Shown: one piece after another, positions 44,816-56,138 of the stretch
Numbering within the stretch: position 1 is the stretch's first letter
How the letters are laid out: every line of letters begins with the position of its first letter
Assembly (NCBI GenBank): GCA_008694505.1
Contig: VZDJ01000053.1
Location: 208,869 to 272,868 of the forward strand
DNA length: 64,000 nt
From: Cyanoderma ruficeps
Lineage: Eukaryota; Chordata; Aves; Passeriformes; Timaliidae
Direction: 5' to 3'
Notes under the pieces: generated by a model
What the model was told of the DNA's origin: nothing
The model's database searches: none
What the model saw: the letters and a program-made list of their open reading frames with translations, nothing else
Made by a program: the position numbers and the translations under genes

Positions 44816-46281
44816 GATCAAAGGTATGTGCTGGTAGTACAAGGCCACAAAGCCTGATGAGCCAACCTTTGATAAGAAAGGAAAATAGGAGTGTCATCTT
44901 CCAGTATTACATATGCTGCTGCTCCAGCTCCTTCAGCAAATATTACTCCAGGCTTGATAACTCGAGATGGGATAATTGCCCATGCAGATTGAAGAGCTGT
45001 GGCTCGGGTTTTTTCAGATTCAACTTCAATTTGGTGTTGGGTTTGTGACACCAATAGCATAGTTCCAACACTGTCTGCCCTAGATAAGTCACATGAAACC
45101 ATCTAAAATACCTGAAATACAAGAACTCAAGAACATAGTATTAACAGAGGCTGTACAACAAGGGGAAAAGTCAGAGTACAGAACCATACTCCATCATCAA
45201 GGGTTATTATGAATGGTCATATTAATAGGTCGTGGTGCCACTATGCAATCCATTGGTGTAAACAATCCCATTTCCTCTGTAGCTAATGTTTTGGGAGAGA
45301 CATTACCTGGAAGAATTTAAATTCTCACAATGTTTTGTACTGGAGGTGTACAGTCACACTATTTTGGCCTGTGATTCTTTCCATTTCTTGCAATGCTCAA
45401 ACTACAGCTTGAATTCATTTTTTCATTAAGATATAATGTATAGTGAAGCCTCGTAATGCCTTGGACCAAAATCCTAGAGTTTCACTTTTCAGCCCAGTCA
45501 TCTGCCATAGTTGCCACAAGACTATAGCATCTAGAATTGTTATTTCAATTTCAAATGGAGTTTCTTGCCTCGGAGTGTATAATTTGGCATGATCAATCAA
45601 AGCATTTTGGCAGGCATCAGAGGCTTCTTGTTCTTGCTTAGTCCATTGTCAAACAACTTTCTTTCCAGTCCATTTCTGCTGCTTTGGCATTTCCCAGGTA
45701 GTGCCTTGCAGTGAGGGGGCAGGTGGGGTGAAGAGAGAAGAATTTTTTTGCATAGGCACTAAATTTTGCCAACAACAAAATATTTCTGATGTCATGTCCC
45801 ATTTATTTCTGATCCTGGGACACCAGGTAGCACATTTGTTTCCTCATCACACGTAAGATAATGCTTTGGTTTTGCTGGCTTATTTTCATTCACCACCCAC
45901 ACAGGTGGTTACAAACTTGCAGCCCAAATTTCCCTTGAGGTATTTGCTAGGACACCTATATTATCAGTAGCACTTATGAGTGCTGGTGCAATTAAGGTTT
46001 CCGTGAAACCGGCACCTCTCTCAAAAGCCACATTTTGTCACCTTTTATTCCTGCTGTCCCATTTAGACGAGATCCTGTAATAAGCACATTGAGCCATTCC
46101 CATCTGCTGCAGTAAACTAATACCTCCTTCCATTGTACACCAATTTCCAAGGATCGACAGCAATTTGGCAGTATCTTCATATGCTGTTAAAAGTACTGCA
46201 TACAGCCATTGATACAGTGTAGGTGCAGCAACATCCTACTGATTGGGACCCCTGGTATTTTGTAATTGAGCATATTCCCCA
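44816..46281 (-). pseudogene. Decayed ERV pol fragment
   Basis: Minus-strand frames show a reverse transcriptase/RNase H junction at 45660-45415 (EASDACQNALIDHAKLY, TPFEIEITILDAIVLWQLWQ and LGFWSKAL), a pattern I associate with class I/III avian ERVs. The open frame 45102-44818 (LVSQTQHQIEVESEKTRA and PGVIFAEGAGAAAYVILEDD) could not be assigned. The 46180-45992 frame is also unassigned. Stops and shifts are frequent throughout, so nothing is functional. It probably belongs to the same old provirus as the gag-like block at 47161-48005, with a family 5 LTR inserted between them. Confidence 0.6.
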
Positions 46282-47160
46282 TGTTACAACCTGCTCCAGA
46301 AAGCCAGGTAACCCAGGTTCTTGCAAATAGATCCCTTGGGGCAGATTAGAGTGAAATGACACCGAATGATCAGTGTTTGTNATATATATATATATATATA
46401 TAGGGTTTATTTTAGAACAATTTGGTTGCAAAGGAAAACAGGTATGTAGCCATTTTGGTTGTTCTTATCTATAGTAATATAGCAATATAAAAGGAATAAA
46501 AAATTAACACTTAAGAAAACATATAAGGAAAAGAAAGAAAAAGAAAGGATAAATTTAGAAAGATACATAGTCACCACCCATTGGATCCAGTAACGAGACT
46601 TGGTTGTTGCAATTTCGATGTCCATTAGTCAAAGTGAAGGCCACACTCCTGTTGATCTTGGTCCATCAGGTGGAGGAAGTCCATGAAGCTCAACTGTTTA
46701 ATGAGTTAAATATGCTCAGGTGGGAACACCCTGTTACTCCCCTGGGGGAGGGAGTTTTATACTGGATGATGTAATACTGTGAGTCATGGGATACTTTTGG
46801 AGTCTTTGATGGTCTAAGTCCTTACAGCTGCCTATTGTCACTGCAGTTGAGTCCATTATGACCCATTACGGCCCATCAGCAGAGATGAATACTTTCAGGC
46901 TACATGTGAATGTCCCAGTGCTTCCCCAGCAGGGGAGTTATCATAGCTGAGTTCACTTGAGTAAGGAGGAAGAGACAGTACCTTTTGCCTCTTTCCTTAT
47001 CTCCTTCAACACCCAGCTGTAGGCTGAGGTGGCAGGTGTGCAAGCCCTCTGCACCTGGGTGGTTACTTTGCACATTGACAGCATGCCCCCTGATTGTTTG
47101 GGCCATTTCAGTCTCTCTTCCAGTATCACTATCATTTTTCTCCCCAGACCTGGGATGATT
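46282..47160 (-). mobile_element. LTR (family 5), minus sense
   Basis: Begins TGTTACAACCTGCTCCAG and is collinear with the LTR at 37456-39703 after removing that copy's insertions. It includes CTGATTGTTTGGGCC near 47090. The right end is approximate. One n at 46381 sits at a TA repeat. Confidence 0.75.
46381..46402. repeat. (TA)n microsatellite
   Basis: About ten TA units directly after an n inside the family 5 LTR; the sister LTR has ATATATAAGTA at the same place. Confidence 0.85.
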
Positions 47161-48005
47161 GGATAATAGTACCTCCTTTATCTTATCTCAAGTTCTCATC
47201 ACAGTCCAAATTCCAGTAGGCATATTTGGGGAGGGATGGGCTTTGGTAGTCACAGATGCACAGCTGCTTCTCTGCAGTTGGCTATAGTAGGCAAAAGTCC
47301 TCTGATGATTTTAGCAATGTTTAGGCAGTTAACCATTTCAGTCTCTCACCTCCCCACAATGTATCTGAACCTCACTGTCTATAGGGTTTAATAGATATTT
47401 TTCACCCATTAATAAGTGGATAGACACAGCACCACTATCCCAAGCTTGCAAAATCCATGCCAGTATGCCTTCTACCTCTGCTGATAGATCTCTAAAAATT
47501 CAACTAACTCTTTTGGAGTATGTGCATGTGTACCTCTCCACTGGCACATTCCTCTTCCCCTCCACTTGTATAAGTGATCACGCTTGATACCTCCTTATCT
47601 ACTAAATCTGGCTCAAACTCAATCTTGGAGTCTGAGAATTCACTCCAAATCTTTACATCCCATTCCTCAGGATCCCATGAAGATTTCATAGTGAGAGCAT
47701 GAATTTGGGAAATTGAAACCTTACATTTCCCATATCTGTGTCTTGATTTGTTGGCAACACATACCACCAGCCATTCTACAGTGCATTTCTGCTCATAGCA
47801 CTGCTCTTTTTGAGTAGTAATTACTTATTGAACAATCATCTTTGCATCTTATAAAGTCCTGACTTCCTTTTCATGGTTTCTCATCTTGCTCTGCAGTGCT
47901 GTAACTTCATAGGCAAGACCTCTAAGACAGGTAGCTAATAGCCATTCCAATCTCTCCACTAGTTTGTGAGGAGACATTGATGCCACTTTTCAAGGCAATC
48001 TGCGC
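47161..48005 (-). pseudogene. Decayed ERV gag-like fragment
   Basis: The minus-strand frame 47767-47504 reads MKSSWDPEEWDVKIWSEFSD then an acidic run (KIEFEPDLVDKEVSSV) and HMHILQKS. Upstream (47960-47840), shifted frames show a heptad-like charged helix. Downstream near 47460 is AWILQAWDSGAVS. The order (charged helix, acidic linker, capsid start) resembles gag of avian ERVs. Multiple stops. Assignment is by general pattern only. Confidence 0.5.
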
Positions 48006-48011
48006 ACAGCT

Positions 48012-48175
48012 GTCTCAATCACAGAATCACAGAATCACAGAATAGTCTGAGTTGGACTGGACTCAGAAGGATCATCAAGTCCAACTCTTAAGAGAATGGC
48101 CCATAGAGGGATTGAGCACACAACCTTAGCATTACTACCACCATGCTCTAACCAAGTTAATCATCTGGGGGGTAA
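48012..48175 (-). mobile_element. CR1 LINE 3'-end fragment
   Basis: Three CACAGAAT units at 48012-48040 mark a minus-strand CR1 3' terminus, followed by AAGGATCATCAAGTCCAAC of the CR1 3' UTR. Truncated after about 160 bp. Confidence 0.85.
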
Positions 48176-48554
48176 CCACTGCCCCATCATATATTTCAGG
48201 CCATGCTGATGTCAGAGCTGTTGTAGCTAAGAAAGTGGGCAAGGGGGCCCAGCGCTCAGTACTGGGCCATCCCAGAATATGGGGAGTCACCATCACAGCC
48301 TCCCCAATCTCTGACCTTTTTGCTAGCCATGGACTGGTTGTTCCCGGATCCTGCTGACTATGTCAAATGTGAGCTGACACAGGCAGGCAGCTGGAACAAC
48401 TATAAACCCACAGTTAGAATGCAAAGAGTAAATTTATTTCCATTACCTCACTAACAGGAGATCCCCAAAGCAACCCCCAGGCAGAGGTACAGAAGCAGAG
48501 ACAGAGGCACCATTAAATTTGGTCCATGCCACAGGATCAGTGGTTGCTGTTCAC
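48176..48554. other. unannotated DNA, possibly LTR-derived
   Basis: A TGTCAAATGTGAGCTGACAC stretch near 48361 and AGTAAATTTATTTCC near 48428 are reminiscent of an LTR start on the minus strand, but no end or TSD is visible. Confidence 0.3.
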
Positions 48555-50461
48555 ACAGGTTTATCAAGAGTTCTTCCCAGCTGCAAGGTCATTTGAGTGT
48601 TTACCATTACTGTCACTCCATCATAGAAGGTCACCAGATTGGTCAGGCACAATTTTCCCTTAGTAAAGCTGTGCTGGCTGTCTTGAAACATCTCTTTGTC
48701 TTTTATGTGCCTTAACATTGCTTCCATGAGGATTTTCCATGATTTTCTCATGCACAGAGGTGAGGCTCACTGGTCTGTAGTTACCTGGGTCTTCCTTTTT
48801 TAAAAATGGGACTGATGGTTCCTTTTTTCCAGTCACCAGGGACTTTACCTGACCACCATGACTTTTCAAATATGACGGAGAGTAGCTTGGCAACCATGTC
48901 AGCCAGTTCCCTCAGGACTCTGGGATACATCTCATCAGGTCCAATAGACTTGTGACTTGAATTTCATCATGTGGTCCTAAACCTGATCTTTGCTTACAGT
49001 GAGAGGGACTTTACTCCCCTAACACCCACCTAGAGGATCAGGGACTTAAGAGAAGTGGGAAACCTGATTGCCAGTGAAGACTGAGGTGAACTCATTGAGT
49101 ACCTTAGCCTTCTCCATATCTGTTGTCTCCAGTTCTCCCTTCTCATTTACTGGGGAAAGAGGTGTACAGTCTCCTTGGCCTTTTTTTTTTCTTAACTATG
49201 TACCGAGAATCATATAATCATCAAGGCTGAAGAGACCTTTAACATCAAGTCCAACTGTCAACCCAGCATTACCACTAGCCCCTAAACCATATTACCCAGC
49301 ACCAGATCCAGATACCTCTTAAATGACTCCAAGGATGGTGACTCCACCACCTCCCTGGGCAACCTATTCCAATGCCTGACCACCCTAAGCGTGAAAAACC
49401 TTTTCCTAATATCTAATCAGAATCTATTTTGTCTCAGCTTTAGGCTATTTCCTCTCATTCTGTCACTTTTACCTGGCAGAAGAAACTGGCCCCTACCTCA
49501 CTACAACCTTTTTTCAGGTAGTTGTAAAGAGCAATGAGGTTCCACCTAAGTGTCCTCAAAACTAAACAAACCCAGTTCCCTCATCTGTTCCTCATAAGAC
49601 TTGTTTTCTAAACCCTTCACCATCTTTGTTGCCATTCTCTGGACATGCTCTAGCACCTCAATGTTCTTTTTTGAAGTGAGGGGCCTAAAACTGGGCACAT
49701 TAGTCGAGGTGCAGCTTCACCAGTGTCGAGTACAGAGGGACAATCACTTGCCTAGTCCTGCTGGCCACACTACTTTTTATGCAGGCCATGGTGCCATTGG
49801 CCCTCTTGGCCACCTGGGCACACTGCTGGCTCATATTCAGATGGCTTTCAACCAGCACCCCCAAGTCTCTTTCTTCCAAACAGCTCTCAAGTTGCTCCTG
49901 CCCCAGCCTGTATAGTTGCATGGGGTTGTGACCCAAGTGCAGGATCCAGCACTTGGCCTTTATTGAACTTCATGCAATTGTCCTTAGCCCATTGATTGAG
50001 TCTGTCCAGATCCTTCTGCAGACCCTTCCTACCTTCAAGTATATCACTACTCCCACCCAATTTAGTATTGTCTGCAAATTTACTGAGTGTGTACTCAATC
50101 CCCATGTCCAAATCATCAATAAAGATATTAAGCAGATCTGACCCCAATCCTGAGCCCTGGGGAACACTGCTAGTGACCAGCTGCCAACTGGATTTAGCTC
50201 CATTCACCACAACTCTTTAGGCCCAGTCATCCAGCCTGTTTTTTACCCATCACCAAGTCCATCCATCCAAGCCATGAGCAGGCACTTTTTCTAGGAGGAT
50301 GCTATGGGAGACAGTGTCAAACACTTTACCGAAGTCTAGACAGAAAACATCCACAGCCTTCCACTCATGTACTAAGTGGGTCACTTTGTCATAGGAGATC
50401 AAGTTATCTAGCTGTAGAATCCCTTCTTGTTATTCTTCACGTTCCTTGCCAAGTCCTGTTC
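48555..50461 (-). mobile_element. CR1 LINE copy H with a nested CR1 (copy I)
   Basis: Minus-strand CR1. 48751-48551 reads reverse transcriptase ([20 protein letters not shown]). At about 49203 a second CR1 3' end starts (GAGAATCATATAATCATC, CATCAAGTCCAACTG). This nested copy I runs to about 50413 with reverse transcriptase reading [20 protein letters not shown] and [10 protein letters not shown]. Copy H then resumes (TGTAGAATCCCTTCTTG) until the LTR at 50462. From 48879 on, the segment is repeated almost exactly at 57797-59379. Confidence 0.85.
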
Positions 50462-50821
50462 TGTCCCTGTTGAGGTGGCCACGACAAACAGAGGGACACA
50501 GTAAAAGTTTAGAAGGTTTCCGTTCATTATGGCAGCGCGCTGCCTTTTATACATTCCTCAACATAGTTTATACTTATTCATTGGTTACAATAAATCAACA
50601 CAGTGTTCATTGGTTCAGAGCAGTTTCTACCACTGTTTCCAGCTAGCATTCACAAAACTTTTCTAAAAATACTTTTCCAGCTGCAGGTGTCTTCTGCTTA
50701 TCTTTTCCTTCTTCTCGGTCTCCACGTCAACAGCCTTGGTAGAAATTCTTTTCAGGGGTACACACGGATCTTATCAATTAACTATTCCTGGCTCACAGAC
50801 CAGCTGTCAGCCCCTTCCACA
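48879..50821. repeat. 1943-bp long direct repeat, left copy
   Basis: Matches 57797-59739 base for base by eye except A at 50784 versus C at 59702. It covers nested CR1 sequence plus a complete 360-bp LTR. Minus-strand translations of both copies are identical over the CR1 part. Confidence 0.93.
50462..50821 (-). mobile_element. 3' LTR of class II provirus
   Basis: Plus strand TGTCCCTGTTGAGGTGG...GCCCCTTCCACA, 360 bp. The left flank is CTGTTC (50456-50461), the same hexamer that brackets the solo copy at 59380-59739. The adjacent purine tract marks this as the 3' LTR of the minus-strand provirus. The minus strand shows a TATA-like TGTATAAAAGGCAG near 50550. Confidence 0.9.
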
Positions 50822-50836
50822 ATTCCCCCTTTTTGT
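50822..50836 (-). promoter_or_regulatory. Polypurine tract of the provirus
   Basis: On the minus strand AAAAAGGGGGAAT lies immediately before the LTR. It would prime plus-strand DNA synthesis. Confidence 0.85.
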
Positions 50837-52962
50837 ATTTGAGCCACAAACACAGCTTCTAAAGATTTCTGCAGGGCCCTTTGCAAAAATCCAAGCAGGC
50901 AGGGGAGACGCAAAACAATCATCAGAAAAATTACCAGTCCAGTTTTTAACAATGCCTTAAGCCATTGTCATGGGTTGGCACTGGTCGAATGCCAATGCAC
51001 CCATGAGTGTATGTTTTTCTTAATAAACTACTGTGAGATGTGGTCAAAAACTCAAGAACAGAGCAGAGCAGGCCTAAAACTTGAAATAAAGAAAAGAAAA
51101 TTTATTAACCTACATAGCAGCAGACAATAGACACAAAAAAAGAAAACCCAAACACCCAAAGGCAGGGAAAAAAAAACCTCCCAANNNNNNNNNNNNNNNN
51201 NNNNNNNNNNNNNNNNNNNNNNNNNNNNNNNNNNNNNNNNNNNNNNNNNNNNNNNNNNNNNNNNNNNNNNNNNNNNNNNNNNNNNNNNNNNNNNNNNNNN
51301 NNNNNNNNNNNNNNNNNNNNNNNNNNNNNNNNNNNNNNNNNNNNNNNNNNNNNNNNNNNNNNNNNNNNNNNNNNNNNNNNNNNNNNNNNNNNNNNNNNNN
51401 NNNNNNNNNNNNNNNNNNNNNNNNNNNNNNNNNNNNNNNNNNNNNNNNNNNNNNNNNNNNNNNNNNNNNNNNNNNNNNNNNNNNNNNNNNNNNNNNNNNN
51501 NNNNNNNNNNNNNNNNNNNNNNNNNNNNNNNNNNNNNNNNNNNNNNNNNNNNNNNNNNNNNNNNNNNNNNNNNNNNNNNNNNNNNNNNNNNNNNNNNNNN
51601 NNNNNNNNNNNNNNNNNNNNNNNNNNNNNNNNNNNNNNNNNNNNNNNNNNNNNNNNNNNNNNNNNNNNNNNNNNNNNNNNNNNNNNNNNNGAGATGCTTC
51701 TCTGCTGAAAGCAGAGCCGGGAAAGAGGCAGTGCCCCTGGGAGTCCTGGCTTTTAACACCTTGTGTCCTCAGAGGCGTGTCCAACTTCTCAGTGGTCACC
51801 AAAGGTGCCAACATCCAAACCGGGCCACTGATTGGTTTGACCTCAGCTTCCTGAAAAACTCACTTCCCCTCAAACCATGACAGCCATCCAGGAATACCCC
51901 AACTTGTAAGATTATTTAACCATTCCCATCCTTCATCCACTTGCAAATGATTAACTCTTTCAAATTTAAAATGCTCCTGTGAATTGATTCACTATGATCT
52001 GACAAATTCATACAACACATACCCTCAATGTCCTGACATCAATGATTGTGTGTCAATAATAAGGAATCGATAGCTGCTCTATTCTGCAAAGTTCCATGTC
52101 TAATACTATCTACATCTACTAACAACCCACTTAAAGCTGCAGATGTGTCATTGGCTTGTTTGGCCAACCAACAACCAAGTCTATTCAGTGTAGTTAAAGT
52201 TTGAGCTGCAGTCACCCTGGGTGCCAAAAGGGATGCAGAAATAACAGGACTGTCCCCCCAAAATTCTGCATTATCCTGACATTGCGATGTAAATTGGTGT
52301 CAGAGTGATCAGTTAGTTCTTCTCATCTTTTGATGTATCATTGTTATGTTGGACGTCAATAGGGTCAAGCACCCCAAACTGCAAGGACCTCCTGCTATTT
52401 TACTTGGAATGCCGGCCCAATCATGATCATCTCAGAATAAAAACACATCTTTCTGCAGCTGCAAAGATACATTAAAGGCACGTGATATATGATGTGAGGT
52501 ATAATTACACCACAAGCTTGCATTTCTATATACATCTAATGTTGCGTTTACATTCTGAGGCTGAAGCAGCCTATCACCAGGCACAACTTTTGTCATGTAA
52601 TTAAACATTACACAAGCATCCATTTGCAGTGATCCCAGCAATTCTACCTCCTGTGATTCAATTACAGCCTGAGGCAGGTGTGCATAAATGCCATCTCAAA
52701 AATTTACATTATTTACAGTATTCGTTGGGTTACAATTAAAGGTTTGTACAGGACAAGACCAGTTGTTAAGAGATACACCATCAAGGCACATAGAAAATGG
52801 ATTCTCAGGGTTGGTGACTGATAAACACAGCTTGTCCTGATGCATGGCTTTAGCCAGTGTCACTGACACATTCTGCTTCAGTTGTGGGACCATCCACCCT
52901 GTTCCTTCCTGTGTGCTCCAAGTAAAGCTTAACACAGCAAGCAGGAATCCAACGAGGGCCAT
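50837..52962 (-). pseudogene. Proviral env (alpha/gamma-type), interrupted
   Basis: Envelope glycoprotein gene, which in intact viruses mediates receptor binding and fusion. Start at 52962 with a signal-peptide-like MALVGFLLAVLSFTW. Surface-subunit pieces at 52962-52696 (DKLCLSVTNPENPFSMC) and 52641-52432, with several Asn-X-Ser/Thr sites. Transmembrane-subunit piece 52227-52039 with the conserved LQNRAAIDSLLL stretch; a TGA stop at 52039-52041 lies just before the CX6CC-type cysteines. A solo LTR with an N gap (50966-51882) then cuts the gene before the hydrophobic membrane anchor (TGLVIFLMIVL) at 50965-50837. The LQNRAAID/CX6CC layout is of the alpha/gammaretrovirus type, unlike the beta-type pol. 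Dead: stop, shifts and insertion. Confidence 0.82.
50966..51882 (-). mobile_element. Solo LTR (family 2) inside env, TSD GCCAT, with N gap
   Basis: Begins TGTCATGGGTTGGCACTGG and ends CCTCAAACCATGACA, with a perfect 5-bp TSD GCCAT at 50961-50965 and 51883-51887. Same family as 21253-21830. Ns occupy 51185-51690; if length matches the sister (578 bp) the true gap is about 170 bp, not 506. Confidence 0.92.
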
Positions 52963-53760
52963 TCTCTGTCAAAACACAACCATATCCCCTTCCCCAAGTT
53001 ATTAATTGCACTGGTCCAGTCCACCCTCCAGTAAGCAAATCCTTGACCCATACCTTAACATTTTTATGAAAATTTGGCTGTTTAGAATTCAAAGAAGAAA
53101 AGTGATAAAATATAGGAGAATTGTGAGTCAGGTAAAGGATGCAAAAAGTTCAACACATAAACAGCTTTATCTAATCTCACTTGAGGTGGGTGCCTTTGCA
53201 TTGCCCCTTTTTGTTTTTGAACCTGGTGCTTCAAAACACCATGGGTGCATTCAATAATTGCTTGGCCTGTTGGGGTATGGGGGATACCAGTAGAATGATC
53301 AACCCTCCAGGCACGGAAAAATGTTCGCAGTTTTTGTGAAGCATATGCAGGGCCATTATCCATCTTTATATGTGTTGGAGCACCTAAAATAGAAAAAGCA
53401 TGGCAAAAATGACAAATAGCATCCTGAGCTGTTTCACCTGCAAATGCTGAGGCAACCATGGCATGAGAAAAAGTATCAATCGTAACATGAACATACTTCA
53501 AATGACCAAACTCAGGTATTTTTGTAACATCAGTCTGCCATTCTTGCAAAGGGAGTTAAACCCCTTGGGTTGGTACCATAATATTGTGAAACATGAGTCA
53601 TATGACAATCGGGGCAAGAATAAATAATTGATCTTGTTTCCCTGTGTGATAACTTAAATTGCTGCTGTAGTGCCTGAGCGCCTTGGTGAAAAAAATTGAT
53701 GAGATGAAACAGCTTGCTGTAACATGTTGGGTACCGTTTTGACTGCTGTAGCAGCCACAA
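52850..53760 (-). pseudogene. Proviral integrase (pol)
   Basis: Integrase of the class II provirus. 53760-53530 holds the N-terminal zinc-binding region (LFHLINFFHQGAQ then CPDC, an HHCC-like arrangement). 53549-53082 is the catalytic core with the DDE residues visible in WQTDVTKI, HIKMDNGPAY and GQAIIECTHG. 53092-52850 is the C-terminal domain (VWVKDLLTGGWTGPVQLI, GPRWIPACCV), which overlaps the start of env as in betaretroviruses. Frameshifts near 53540 and 53085 separate the three parts. All three acidic core residues are kept. Confidence 0.85.
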
Positions 53761-54400
53761 GGGAATCTACATAAGCATTACCTTCAACAAAAAATCCAGG
53801 TAGCGATGTATGACTACAAACATGCATAATAAAATAGAAATGCTTGCAATTATGAATAACAGTCCATAATTTCAACAACATGACAAATAATGGTTTCTCC
53901 TTGATATTGTATAACACAGCTTGATCTAAATGTTTAACTAAATTAGCAACATAAACAGAATCAGTAACTATAGTTACAGGATTAGGAAATAAAGTAAATG
54001 CCAAAAGTACACCACAAAGTTCAACCAGTTGAAGAGACCCTTGTTGAATCATCACCTCATATTCCCAGTGATCATCTTTTTTCCAGGCTACTGCAGCTTT
54101 TCCAGTTTTCCCTGATTCATCTGTAAAAACTGTTACGCCTTCCACTGGAACAGGAGAACAAATTTGTTTCCCCTGAAAAGGAATATCCCTAGTCAAAGTC
54201 AAAATAGGATGAAAAGGCAAATGATATGTTATTTGGTCTGTAAAATGAGATAAAGCAGATTGCATTTTGTGATTATTTTGAAAACACCATTCAAAATACC
54301 ATTGTTGTACAGGTTTCACAATAGTTGCAGGATCATGGCCTAAGATTTCATGACAACATCTGTGACCTTTGATAATGAATGATATCTGCAAAACGTTCAT
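53761..54400 (-). pseudogene. Proviral RNase H (pol)
   Basis: One open frame (54400-53654) carries the RNase H fold, which degrades the RNA strand during reverse transcription. Acidic residues visible: FTDESGKTGKAAVAW, LQLVELCGVLLAF, TIVTDSVYVANL and GNAYVDSLVA. The frame continues beyond 53760 into the integrase linker. It is the least damaged part of this provirus. Confidence 0.85.
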
Positions 54401-54438
54401 AAATTCCTGGAGCTGTTTTTTGGGATCTGAAAGATAAA

Positions 54439-55360
54439 TTACATATTTTTATCTTCCCCATCATCATTCCACTGACATAGTATTTCACATGGTATTTCAT
54501 GATCTTTTAAAATGAATAGTTGCACACCAACAGAAGTATCTACCCTGATAACAAATTTGCATGTCAAAGCTAATTCAACTTCTACGGCCTTTTGTGCTTC
54601 AGCAGTCAAATGTCTTTCATCGGTAGAGGAAGTAATCGCTGACAATAATTCAAACAAAGATTGCATTTGATGATTAGTTATTCCTAAGTATGACTGGATC
54701 CAACCTATTGGACCAACCAATTTCTGTACATGAGTAGCAGTTTTAATTTCAATGTCCAGTTTAACAGGCTGAGGCACAATCTTGAGTATTGGTTATTATC
54801 AACCCCAAATGCTTCCAAGGCATCTGTTTCTGTACTTTCTCTGGGGCAACAACTAAACCAAAAGACTCCAAATTTGATAGAGCACATTGTTCAAGAACTA
54901 ACAATTGTTTGTTTTCGGATGCCAAGGTAGCATCCATATAATGATAGCAATAGCAATTGCTACATTGCTCTTGTACTTTTGATAGGGCCTGTGCCACAAA
55001 CCACTGACAAATAGTTTGAGAATTGTGCATTCCTTGGGGAAGGACTTTCCACTGATATCTCTTGTTAGGTTCAGCATGATTTAAAGAGGGCACAGTAAAA
55101 GCAAATTTTTCCTTATCTTGTTCAGCCAATTGAATGGTAAAAAAGCAGTCTATTAAATCAATGCTAATTATTTCCCATCCCTGTGGGATCATTGTGGGTT
55201 TTGGAAGGCCTGGTTGCAAAGCTCCCATTATGGCCATTACTGCATTTATCTGCCGCAAATCATGTAAAAGTCTCCATTTTCCTGATTTCTTTTTTAAAAT
55301 AAAAACAGGGGTGTTCTATGGGCTGAATGACTCCTCAATATGTCCAGCTTGCAGCTGTTT
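54439..55360 (-). pseudogene. Proviral reverse transcriptase (pol), catalytic box mutated
   Basis: Betaretrovirus-like reverse transcriptase. The finger part at about 55330-55258 has a TAG stop at 55316-55318 where relatives keep Trp, followed by NTPVFILKKKSGKWRLLHDL. 55258-54761 contains IDLIDCFFTIQL (first catalytic Asp), KRYQWKVLPQGM and the catalytic box YMDATLAS, where the second Asp of YMDD is Ala (about 54926-54942). 54777-54439 is the connection region (VGPIGWIQSYLGI). A frameshift lies near 54770. Loss of the YMDD Asp alone should abolish polymerase activity. Confidence 0.87.
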
Positions 55361-55539
55361 TGCTACTAATTATTGCAGGGCAATTAGCTTTTTTGTAGGG
55401 AGGGGCCACTGATCGATCCAGATGGGTTTATCTGTCAACCATGTCAAGGTTACAACTGGATGTTTAAGGCCCTGCATCACAGTGGCCCCTATTAAATATC
55501 TGTAGTGATTTTGACACTCCATTCGGATAGACAATCTCG

Positions 55540-56138
55540 TCCTCATAAATTATGTGGGGTATTGGTGACATAAGGCCTGATGTTAGCTTGTTGGCCTTCA
55601 GGATGTTTTACATTAATCACAGTAGCAGACTGACCACCCATAGTTGAACCACCCAACCCAATGATTCCAAAGCTTGCTTGAGTGAGTGGCCATGATTAAG
55701 GCCAAAAAAGTGGCGGAAATATTGTTAAATAAGCTCCTGTGTCAATCAAACCTGTTATTGTTATGGTCTCTGGATGATGCCCCTTGGCAGTGACAATGCA
55801 TTGTTTTTCCAGGCCTGATCTGTCACTTTTTGAGTCCAAAATACTTGAGGTACTCCTGTAGTTCCAAAACCTCCCGTGCCACAACTCTGTTTTACTGCAT
55901 TTGGAACACAACTCACAAAGGGAACAAGCTGAACAATACAAGTTCCTTTTCGAATAACAGGGGGTTCACTAACTGACATCATTGCATGAATTTGTCCCAC
56001 ATAATCAGAATCAATAATGCCCAAATGTACATTGAGACCTTGAATAGTACTACTAGATCTCCCCACTAAAAAAGCACTCAAACCCTTTCCTATAGGACCA
56101 TAGGCATTGAGAGGCACTTTACATGTTTGTCTCGTCAA
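55540..56138 (-). pseudogene. Proviral dUTPase-protease region
   Basis: 56138-55860 reads a dUTPase-like domain (GLNVHLGIIDSDYVGQIHAM), as in betaretroviruses where dUTPase sits in the pro frame. After a frame change, the aspartic protease follows with the active site LIDTGAYLTIFPP (about 55725-55745). Its C-terminal part (SATVINVKHPEGQQANIRPY) ends NL-stop-GRD with a TGA at 55543-55545 where relatives keep Trp. The order dUTPase-protease-pol supports class II. Confidence 0.82.

Noticed and set aside
49601..49915. Plus-strand 104-residue frame occurring twice (also 58519-58833)
   Set aside because: It is antisense to CR1 reverse transcriptase and identical only because the whole 1943-bp segment is duplicated.
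51052..51814. Two long minus-strand frames across 51185-51690
   Set aside because: They consist mainly of unknown residues across the N block.
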